Below are positions 18,601 to 24,856 of a stretch of 46,571 nucleotides of DNA, piece by piece. Both the position numbers and the translations under genes were made by a program. The notes under the pieces were generated by a model. The model ran no database searches, was not told the DNA's origin, and was given only the letters and a program-made list of their open reading frames with translations. Source of the DNA: an uncultured Phycisphaerales bacterium (lineage in GTDB: Bacteria > Planctomycetota > Phycisphaerae > Sedimentisphaerales > Anaerohalosphaeraceae); NCBI GenBank assembly GCA_937868095.1, contig CALMLO010000022.1:1-46571 (forward strand), read 5' to 3'. Each line of letters starts with the position of its first letter. Within the stretch, counting starts at the first letter, position 1.

Positions 18601-18772
18601 TTTGGTCTATCATAATCCCCGCCGCCGAAACACCTACGGCTCCGGTGCCATGCGGCCGGTTCAATATATAGTGGACGAAAAGACAACCCTTGAAGAGCCC
18701 GAGCTGACGGGCCGGTTCGCCCGCCTGCTTCGCGAACGAAAAATCAAACGGCTTGATATCCATCTTGCCTGA
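15605..18772 (+). CDS. GH94-like glycoside phosphorylase
   Basis: A 1055-residue protein without signal peptide, hence cytoplasmic. An N-terminal beta-sandwich (about residues 20-310) with the segment SSFGVANKNHAIVEFLPANW precedes an (alpha/alpha)6-barrel region containing GRPGWNDALNGLPALFGSS near residue 651, where Asp651 corresponds to the general acid of cellobiose-phosphorylase-type enzymes. The family cleaves a beta-glucosidic bond with phosphate to give a sugar 1-phosphate. GH94, GH149 and GH161 share this fold. The length and the adjacent GH16 gene make a beta-1,3-oligoglucan phosphorylase of the last two types possible, but I cannot assign it. I used the ATG at 15605, after the repressor stop; an in-frame ATG at 15539 lies inside the repressor gene. 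Only weak Shine-Dalgarno bases are seen. Confidence 0.8.
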   Translation: MKAKITDTQTTKEKRGITPEYILEPNGNFRIEQYDSRPAFASFLPGIGGPDGIPLWCLYVNRGQGVSSFGVANKNHAIVEFLPANWAYQLVGIQGFRTFCYADGSFVEPFGSRHRPSADIRRTMWIEMDRFRIREDNKSVGIRFEITYFSPVNQPIGSLLRLLTISNLTSKTRHLRILDGLPQLLPAGFTEIGIKTMRRIYEAYASVRIIDGRIPFCAARVRVHDEAEVEEVQNGNFYASWLSDGDYLLPIEPYYDPDVIFGTDQDLLLPRHFTPDGLPDRSRQVGENKLPCAMTPFEAVLGPHDSLVLVSAAGMAPHESLLQTFLSHFQKLSDFEAASRQSRKTIEALTLPALTLSADPRLDAYARQNFLDNILRGGMPIPLPSRQGLVLLHLYSRRHGDAERDYNFFDLPACPLSSGEGNYRDICQNRRSDLWFYPQTEDKEIRMFARLLQPDGYNPLSVQGYRWIWPQTQDFISVCPTEEPAAQEALQSILRRPFQPGELLAWADCFCPLLPHRTEWLESILSGCDIRLMASGHEGGYWIDHWTYITDLLETYEAIYPDRLEQMLTEKADIEWFCEPAQVKDRQRKYIRRKKGLRQLHSVEDAPLPPVPLPPVTLLGKLSALLAIKIVCLDYEGRGLEMEAGRPGWNDALNGLPALFGSSTCETAEILRLARWLQNALPTIPDTFFPETVADLLEAVLTDIQSEFSWHRACDIRENYRRQVYQNCSEKTRLIKGTQLQMLLEGIIACCRKAIQNSIDPETGLLHTYYLHEPQEAPHDRCAISSFLAAPLPVFLEGQVHWLRVCSSQTAQRISTAVRQSPLLDLHLNMYKLNESLENCSPEIGRARTFTRGWFENESVWLHMSYKYLLELLKHGLYEDFFADAQTMLVPFMKPEVYGRSILENSSFIASSVCPDPDARGRGFVARLSGSTAEFIHIWLLLTVGSKPFRLRSSRLVFAPAPALPGSWFTREPKTLRWKDQTFSIPEDTFSCALLAETLLVYHNPRRRNTYGSGAMRPVQYIVDEKTTLEEPELTGRFARLLRERKIKRLDIHLA

Positions 18773-18794
18773 CTGCAAAACTATTGGGGGTTCT

Positions 18795-20252
18795 ATGAAG
18801 CCGATCATTCCATTAACCTGGCTCCTCGGGCTGACTGTTCTTGTTCAGGGACAGAATCTGCTCACAAACGGAAACTTCGAAACCGGCCTCGTGAAAGGTC
18901 ATTTCGCCAACGGCTATCCCGACGGCTGGGATGGCTGGGGAATCAACGGCTGGCACCACGCTGACCCGGGCTACCGCCACGATAATTACGGCATCGCCAT
19001 CTGGGACAATGACACGGGGCTGGCCCAAACCTTCTCCATCCTGCCAGGAATGCAGTTGACGGTATCCGGCCAGATGATTTACCATACTGAGGAAATCCTT
19101 ACCAACAAAAAGGCCCTCCTGAAAATCGAATTCTGGAACGGCCCGGTCTCTTCCGGCACAAAACTGTCCGAATCTGTTATCGGAATGCTCACCGGCTCCG
19201 ATACTGCCGGCAGGTGGTACTCCTTCGAACAATCTCTCAACGTCCCCCCCTCAGCCAACCATGCTCGCACCCTTTGTTTTACCGCCGCAACCGGCTCTCC
19301 ATCCAACGGCAAGGCCTACTGGGACAACCTTTCTGTCGATGACGGCCAGGTTCTCAATCTCCCCGACTATAACACCGACCAAATAGTCAACTACATCGAC
19401 TTTGCCCAATTAGCCCGGTCATGGCTTGCCGATTCCCCCCTCTCCAATCTTAGCGGACAAAACTTCATCGACCTTGAAGACCTTCTCGTCCTGACCGACA
19501 GATGGCTCCACACCTTTCCCCAGTACCCGGGTTATCAACTCGTTTGGTCTGATGAATTCGACGGTCCTGCCATCGACACCAACATCTGGAACTGGGAGAC
19601 CGGCGCAGGCGGCTGGGGCAACAACGAACGGCAGTATTACACCAGCCACCCTGAAAACTCTTACATTGAAAACGGCTGTCTGGTCATTGCCGCCCGTAAA
19701 AACCATCTCGGACACAATTACACCTCTGCCCGTCTGACAACGCAGAACAAACGCTCCTTCTGCCGCGGCAGAATGGAAGCCCGCATCAAACTGCCCGTCG
19801 GCGGCAAGGGAATCTGGCCGGCCTTCTGGATGCTCGGAAACTCAATCTCAGCGGTCGGCTGGCCTGAATGCGGCGAAATCGACATCATGGAAGCCATTAA
19901 CTCTTTGTCCACCATATACGGCACGCTTCACTACGGCAGCAGCGACCCTTACATCCATGATTCCAACGGCGGCTATCTGACTCCTGCCGTCCATCCCTCC
20001 GGAGACTTCCATATTTATGCCGTTGAGTGGGATACCAGCCAAATCCGCTGGTACTTTGACGACAGAAACTACTATACTACTTCCAACTGGTGGGCCAACG
20101 ACCCTTACCCCGCCCCCTTCCATCAGCCCTTTTTCTTCATCCTGAACATCGCCGTCGGCGGCAACTGGCCCGGCTATCCCGACCAAACAACCCCCTTCCC
20201 CCAATTGATGTACATCGACTACGTGCGGGTATTTGAAAAAACCACACCTTAG
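18795..20252 (+). CDS. secreted GH16 beta-glucanase with CBM-like and dockerin-like modules
   Basis: A 485-residue modular enzyme. A signal peptide (residues 1-19, ending LVQGQ) is followed by a carbohydrate-binding-like domain (about 20-185; NLLTNGNFETG start typical of CBM_4_9), then two EF-hand-like repeats at about 190-240 (DYNTDQIVNYIDFAQLARSW and NFIDLEDLLVLTDRWL), and a C-terminal GH16 domain (about 250-485). The catalytic signature GEIDIMEAI places nucleophile Glu361, Asp363 and acid/base Glu366. The YQLVWSDEFDG start and absence of agarase or carrageenase features favour an endo-beta-1,3-glucanase or lichenase. The gene starts 22 bases after the phosphorylase gene, with GGGGG upstream of the ATG, and so belongs to the LacI-controlled operon. 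It probably releases oligosaccharides for that enzyme. Confidence 0.9.
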   Translation: MKPIIPLTWLLGLTVLVQGQNLLTNGNFETGLVKGHFANGYPDGWDGWGINGWHHADPGYRHDNYGIAIWDNDTGLAQTFSILPGMQLTVSGQMIYHTEEILTNKKALLKIEFWNGPVSSGTKLSESVIGMLTGSDTAGRWYSFEQSLNVPPSANHARTLCFTAATGSPSNGKAYWDNLSVDDGQVLNLPDYNTDQIVNYIDFAQLARSWLADSPLSNLSGQNFIDLEDLLVLTDRWLHTFPQYPGYQLVWSDEFDGPAIDTNIWNWETGAGGWGNNERQYYTSHPENSYIENGCLVIAARKNHLGHNYTSARLTTQNKRSFCRGRMEARIKLPVGGKGIWPAFWMLGNSISAVGWPECGEIDIMEAINSLSTIYGTLHYGSSDPYIHDSNGGYLTPAVHPSGDFHIYAVEWDTSQIRWYFDDRNYYTTSNWWANDPYPAPFHQPFFFILNIAVGGNWPGYPDQTTPFPQLMYIDYVRVFEKTTP

Positions 20253-20267
20253 CTGCCAATGCTTTTT

Positions 20268-21353
20268 TCATTTCCCCAACACAATTACATCCGACGGATT
20301 CACACCGCAAAGAATCTCCGCCCCCGCCGACAGCGTCTGTGCCTCACTCGAAAAAACCGAAACCGCCCACACAATCCCCCCCGCCAGCCGTACCTCAATC
20401 TGGCTCATATCCCCATAATAAGCAATGGATTGAATGGTACCGGCCAGCAGGTTCGGGATATTTCTATCCGCAAACTGCTCTTTGCCGCGAATCTGAATCT
20501 TTTCGGGGCGAACGCAGCATTTCACTTCAGACCCTGCCGGCCGCTCTGTTTTCATCGCCGAAGCCAAAACCCCTGCCGGAGTTCTGATTCTCATAGGATT
20601 GGTTTGCAGCAGGTGGCCTGATACAAAATTGGCCTCCCCGATAAAGTCCGCGACAAACTCATTTTGCGGCCTCTGATAGACCTCCTGCGGCGTCCCAACC
20701 TGCACAATTCGTCCGGCGTTAAGTACCGCAATCCGGTCAGCCATGGAAAGGGCCTCCTTCTGATCATGCGTCACATAGACCGCCGTCGTCTGGGTGCTCT
20801 TAACCAGCCGACGCAATTCCACGCGCATCTTCGCCCGAAGCCGCGCATCCAGATTGCTCAGCGGCTCATCCAGCAGCAGACACTGCGGCTCGGCCGCCAG
20901 GGCGCGAGCCAGCGCTGCCCGCTGCTGCTGACCTCCCGACAACTGACTGGGCTTTCGAGCGGCATATTCCTGCATCTGCACTATTGCCAGTTTTTCCAGA
21001 GCAATCCGGCGACACGGAGCGGCCTCTATCCCCTGCATCCGCGGCCCAAACTCTACATTTTCAATCACCTTCATATGCGGCCAAAGTGCATAATTCTGAA
21101 ACACCATCGCCGTCCCGCGTTTTTCTGGAGGCAGAGATGTCACATCCTGACCATCAAAATAAATTCGTCCCGACGACGGCTCCACCAGTCCCGCCAGAAT
21201 CCGCAGCAACGTTGTCTTCCCGCATCCGCTGGGCCCCAGAAGGAAGAAAAGTTCCCCCGGCTCAATCAGCAAATCAATCCCCTCCAGCACGCTGGTCCTG
21301 CTGAAACCCTGCTGATACACCTTCGAAATGTTTTCCAGTTTGATTTCAATCAT
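20268..21353 (-). CDS. ABC transporter ATP-binding protein (PotA/FbpC type)
   Basis: A 361-residue ATPase with Walker A GPSGCGKTT (40-48), Q-loop in VFQNYALWP, signature LSGGQQQRAALA (138-149), Walker B CLLLDEPLSN (158-167) and the switch His196 in VTHDQKEA. The C-terminal 120 residues form a TOBE-type regulatory domain, including RPEKIQIRG. This build belongs to importers of iron(III), polyamines, sulfate, phosphonates or sugars, so the substrate cannot be told from the ATPase. It is the last gene of a three-gene minus-strand operon and ends 15 bases from the convergent GH16 stop codon, with no visible terminator between them. Confidence 0.92.
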   Translation of the reverse strand: MIEIKLENISKVYQQGFSRTSVLEGIDLLIEPGELFFLLGPSGCGKTTLLRILAGLVEPSSGRIYFDGQDVTSLPPEKRGTAMVFQNYALWPHMKVIENVEFGPRMQGIEAAPCRRIALEKLAIVQMQEYAARKPSQLSGGQQQRAALARALAAEPQCLLLDEPLSNLDARLRAKMRVELRRLVKSTQTTAVYVTHDQKEALSMADRIAVLNAGRIVQVGTPQEVYQRPQNEFVADFIGEANFVSGHLLQTNPMRIRTPAGVLASAMKTERPAGSEVKCCVRPEKIQIRGKEQFADRNIPNLLAGTIQSIAYYGDMSQIEVRLAGGIVWAVSVFSSEAQTLSAGAEILCGVNPSDVIVLGK

Positions 21354-21376
21354 ATTTTTCCCCGCCCATCAGACCC

Positions 21377-23119
21377 TCAGACCCTGAAAATTGCTCCCAA
21401 TCGCCTGCCCAAAAGGATTGCCGCTGTCGCCAGCGAGCCGCCCAGTACAAGCATCCCCAAAACCCCCAGTGCCGCGGCAATATTGACCGCATCCGCATTG
21501 GCCGAATATGCCTGCGTGTAAATCTCCTTGGTGATTGGGTAATGCTCACGCAGCTGAGCAAGCACCAGCGAATCACTTACCTCCAGCATCGCATACGAAA
21601 ACGTAAGCAGCCCGGAGGCAATCAAATTAGCCGCAATCAGCGGCAGGGTAATCTTTCCAACCGCCCGCAGCGGCCCGGCCCCCAGATTCCGTGCCGCCGC
21701 CTCCAGTGCTTCCGGAATCTGCTGCAGGCCGGCCGTTACAGCCCGTACAACAAACGGTGCCCGTCGAATCGTATAAGCAATCACCAAAATCAGCAGCGGA
21801 TTGCGCATCGGCCCGATGGCCTCCAGCAGTTTCCCCGGTGCTGTCATCGCAATATACCCCGCCGCCAGAATCACCCCCGGCACCGCCAGCGGCAGCATCA
21901 GGCACAAATCCAGCAGCCGTGCCCCCAAAAGCCGCCGCCGAACCAGCATCCACGCCGCCGCCAGGCCGATCACCAAGTCCGCCCCTGTCGAAAGGGCTGC
22001 ATACAAAAGACTGTTCAAAATCGCCCGCCGCGTATCCGGCTGACGCAGCACAAACAGAATATGGTCCATCGTATAGCGTTCCGGAAGAATGGTATCGATC
22101 CACCGCCCCGACACCGCCGTCAGAACCACCCCCACATGCGGCAGCACCGCCGTAAAAATCACAGCCCCCAAAAACACCCACACCGCCGCCGTCCCCAACG
22201 GTCCCAGCGGATGTCCCGCTGAGGCCGAAGCACCCTTCGCCATGTCAACGCCGCTGGAACGCCCGAATACAAGTTTACCCAACAAATAAAACACCACCGA
22301 CAAAACCAGCATCACCAGCACAAGACTGTAGGTCCGCCCTGAAACATCCGCCCGAGCCAATTCCTTAAAAACCTTCACCGAAGCCAGCTGCTCATACCCC
22401 ACCATCAGCGGCGTCCCCACATCTGTAAACGACCAGATAAAAACAATGGCTCCTCCTGCAAACAGGCCGGGGCGAAGCAGCGGCAGGGTAATCCGCCAAA
22501 ACACCCGCAGCGGCCCGGCTCCCAGATTCCGTGCCGCCTCTCCATAAGACGGGTCCAGGTTTGCCAGTGCCGCCGACAGATTCAAATACAGAATAGGAAA
22601 TAGATTCAGCGTCTGCAGGATCGCCACCACCCAAAATCCAGACCCCAGCCAGTCCGGCGGAAGCCCTTCTGACAAATCCAGAAGCCCCACCCGCTCCAGC
22701 ACCAGATTAAGTATCCCGAACTGTCCCAGATACCGCTTGATCGACAGCGCCCCCACAAATGGCGGCAGAATCAGCGGAGCCAAAAGCAGCATCGTCAGGA
22801 ACCCCTGCCCCCGAAACTGATACCGCGTACTCACCATCGCCATCGGCAGCGTCAAAAGCACACACAGGCCCGTCGTCACACACGCCAGAAAGAAACTGTT
22901 AGCGATCTGGCCCATCAGAATCCGATTGGAAAACAGACGTCCCACCCAGTAAAAACTGAAATGCCCCTCAAACATCAGGCCGGTTTGAACGACCTTAAAC
23001 AGCGGATAAAAAAAGAAAACCCCCACAAAACAAAAAAGCAGCAGCTCCCCGGCCGCCAGCGGCTCTATTTGCTTGATCCATCTTTGCCAAAAGGGCTTTT
23101 CTGCGGCAGGTGTTTCCAT
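21377..23119 (-). CDS. ABC transporter permease, fused double-domain (FbpB-like)
   Basis: A 580-residue inner-membrane protein with about twelve transmembrane segments in two homologous halves. Each half carries the EAA loop that docks the ATPase: EAARNLGAGPLRVFWRITLP in the first half and EAARNLGAGPLRAVGKITLP in the second. Fused permeases of this kind are typical of Fe(III) and 2-aminoethylphosphonate importers. The DNA coding for the two loops is nearly identical over about 35 bases (around 21664-21698 and 22504-22538). AGGAA just before the ATG overlaps the stop codon of the binding-protein gene, six bases upstream, which implies coupled translation. Confidence 0.92.
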   Translation of the reverse strand: METPAAEKPFWQRWIKQIEPLAAGELLLFCFVGVFFFYPLFKVVQTGLMFEGHFSFYWVGRLFSNRILMGQIANSFFLACVTTGLCVLLTLPMAMVSTRYQFRGQGFLTMLLLAPLILPPFVGALSIKRYLGQFGILNLVLERVGLLDLSEGLPPDWLGSGFWVVAILQTLNLFPILYLNLSAALANLDPSYGEAARNLGAGPLRVFWRITLPLLRPGLFAGGAIVFIWSFTDVGTPLMVGYEQLASVKVFKELARADVSGRTYSLVLVMLVLSVVFYLLGKLVFGRSSGVDMAKGASASAGHPLGPLGTAAVWVFLGAVIFTAVLPHVGVVLTAVSGRWIDTILPERYTMDHILFVLRQPDTRRAILNSLLYAALSTGADLVIGLAAAWMLVRRRLLGARLLDLCLMLPLAVPGVILAAGYIAMTAPGKLLEAIGPMRNPLLILVIAYTIRRAPFVVRAVTAGLQQIPEALEAAARNLGAGPLRAVGKITLPLIAANLIASGLLTFSYAMLEVSDSLVLAQLREHYPITKEIYTQAYSANADAVNIAAALGVLGMLVLGGSLATAAILLGRRLGAIFRV

Positions 23120-23125
23120 CCGTTC

Positions 23126-24478
23126 CTACTGAATCTGTCGATATTGTTCGCGAAAATAGGTCGTCCATTCCGTTGTAATTCTTTCCGCCGCGACGGGGTC
23201 TTTCATCTGCTCAGCCATCTGATAAATCTCCTCCACCGTGTCAATATTTTCAGGCAGCCGCGTCAGCCGGGCAACCAGCGACTCATCCATTTGTTTGGCC
23301 AGAATTCTCCGTTTGGCCTCCCGAAGAAGCGAAGCATTCTCGATTGCCGCCGAATAAACCAGCCGCGCCAGCACTTCATAGCGAACCTCCCTCAGCCCGG
23401 CATCTATCACCATCTCGCTGCCCGATTCATACGGATTGGCCGCCAAAAGCTGTCCGCTTTCAGCATACAACGCATAAAAATCCTTCCGAATCGGCATTCG
23501 GTTCAGCCGATACCGCTGGGGCCCGTCCGGATGGCCCGGCGGAAGCGCCCACAATCCCTGCCCCCGCTGTGACATAACAAATTGAACAAACGCCTGTGCC
23601 GCCTCCCGATGCGGCGGATTCTTCAGCACCCCAATCGGATCCGGCGTATAGGCCGTTTGCCCCCTCGGGCTCACATATCCCAGTTTGTCCGGCGCCTCCG
23701 ACACATACATCATCCCGTAAAAATCAATACAGACCGCTACCGCACATTCCCCCGAACTCGGCGCCCGCGCTGCCGCTCCGGAATTGTCCAAAAACTTTTT
23801 AGCATTCGATAAAATCAAAAGCAGTTTCTTCCACCCCTGCGGCCAGTCCGGCGCTGACTGGACAATCATCTCGTTGGCCGCCGCCTGTGAACCCGACTGC
23901 GTCGGATCCGCCAAAATCACCAAATCAAAAAACTCCGGCCTGCCCAAATCCTCCCACAAAGACGGCTCCGGCAGATTCAGATGTCTGAGCAGTTCCTTGT
24001 TATACAGAAACCCAAAACTGCTCAGCACATTCCCCACCCATCTCTTCCGCGGACTGTACATCTCCATCCCGCCAAACTCTGCCGGAATCGCCTCCCACAC
24101 CTCCGCCGGCAAATCCAGCTCTTCCAGAAGCCCCTCTGCATCCAAATACTGAAATGTATATTCTCCCCCGCCGAACAGCACATCAATCCCGGACGTCTCT
24201 GATTGAGAGTACACATTCCGTAAATACTGAAGAATCGAACTGCTGCCCCCGCCCACATCCCGCCACTGAAACGACACCTCCCAGCCGTACCGCTGCCGGG
24301 CATATTCGCTGAACGCTCGGCTGAACTCATACCGGATGTTTTCATTGTGCGGGGTAATCACAGACAGCGCAACCGCCCTGGCCCCCTCGTTCAAAGGTTT
24401 CCGGCTGCAGCCGATGCTCACCAGCAAAAAAAAGAATATGGCGGCTCGCAAAACCATCCGCCCAAGCCGTGGACTCAT
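23126..24478 (-). CDS. ABC transporter substrate-binding lipoprotein
   Basis: A 450-residue extracytoplasmic binding protein with a lipobox SIGC, so Cys24 is the probable lipid anchor. The mature part begins ALSVITPHNENIRYEFSRAF, the pattern of Fe(III)-type (family 1) solute-binding proteins, with the hinge segment DLVILADPTQSGSQAAANEM near the middle. The C-terminal 100 residues are longer than in most relatives. Substrate is unknown: iron, a phosphonate and other anions are all compatible. It is the first gene of the operon and stands six bases before the permease gene. Its neighbours are glycan-degrading genes, but no sugar-binding feature is evident. Confidence 0.9.
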   Translation of the reverse strand: MSPRLGRMVLRAAIFFFLLVSIGCSRKPLNEGARAVALSVITPHNENIRYEFSRAFSEYARQRYGWEVSFQWRDVGGGSSSILQYLRNVYSQSETSGIDVLFGGGEYTFQYLDAEGLLEELDLPAEVWEAIPAEFGGMEMYSPRKRWVGNVLSSFGFLYNKELLRHLNLPEPSLWEDLGRPEFFDLVILADPTQSGSQAAANEMIVQSAPDWPQGWKKLLLILSNAKKFLDNSGAAARAPSSGECAVAVCIDFYGMMYVSEAPDKLGYVSPRGQTAYTPDPIGVLKNPPHREAAQAFVQFVMSQRGQGLWALPPGHPDGPQRYRLNRMPIRKDFYALYAESGQLLAANPYESGSEMVIDAGLREVRYEVLARLVYSAAIENASLLREAKRRILAKQMDESLVARLTRLPENIDTVEEIYQMAEQMKDPVAAERITTEWTTYFREQYRQIQ

Positions 24479-24538
24479 TTTGTTAACTCTTCTCTTTCCA
24501 AACTGTTCTTTTCTGCTTTGGAATCAATAATGATAATA

Positions 24539-24567
24539 GTTGAAAACCAACCGCCCCTTTTTTCAAC
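24539..24567. repeat. eight-base inverted repeat upstream of the ABC operon
   Basis: GTTGAAAA (24539-24546) and TTTTCAAC (24560-24567) are perfect inverted copies separated by 13 bases. The site lies about 60 bases upstream of the binding-protein ATG and 40 bases upstream of the oppositely directed promoter at 24607. It could be an operator or a hairpin. Confidence 0.45.
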
Positions 24568-24606
24568 CTTAAAATCCGATCCTGGTGTCTTGCTAACTAT
24601 ATCCTA

Positions 24607-24635
24607 TTGACCGGACAAACCAAATTTGGTATGAT
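24607..24635 (+). promoter_or_regulatory. promoter of the GT2 synthase transcript
   Basis: TTGACC (24607-24612), 17 bases, TATGAT (24630-24635), each one mismatch from the sigma-70 consensus. Predicted start near 24642, which leaves a leader of about 215 bases before the ATG. Confidence 0.6.
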
Positions 24636-24641
24636 ACGTAA

Positions 24642-24856
24642 ATGTAAATACGGGAGAAAACTCTTTGGAGCTTAACTTAGGATGAAAAGGGCTTAACCTG
24701 CTATAGCCGCAACTAGCGCGTCAGCGCTGCTCGTTGATACTCCCAATTTTATTCCCGACAGCAAATCGCGGGATTTTCCGCATCTCTCACGCGGAAAACG
24801 TATACCAACAAAAACAAGAGAATATAATATAACTTATTATTTTACAAAGGTTTAAA
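24642..24856 (+). ncRNA. structured 5' leader of the GT2 gene, candidate riboregulator
   Basis: The leader contains a set of nested and serial pairings. GGGAG (24652-24656) pairs with CTCCC (24740-24744) and encloses a short CTC/GAG hairpin (24661-24670), a GGCT/AGCC pairing (24690-24693 with 24705-24708) and a two-part hairpin CAAC+AGCGC with GCGCT+GTTG (24710-24736). After it come two adjacent hairpins: TCCCG/CGGGA (24753-24773) and a perfect eight-pair TTTTCCGC/GCGGAAAA (24774-24798). An AT-rich stretch with AAAGG at 24846-24850 leads to the ATG. No U-run follows the last hairpin, so control, if any, would more likely act on translation. GCTTAAC occurs twice, 21 bases apart. I cannot match this to a known riboswitch class. 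Confidence 0.45.

Noticed and set aside
18700..20252. Possible PEP-CTERM-type sorting signal on the secreted enzymes.
   Set aside because: The GH51, GH16, GH-A and HEAT proteins end in ordinary soluble sequence without a motif, hydrophobic helix and basic tail.
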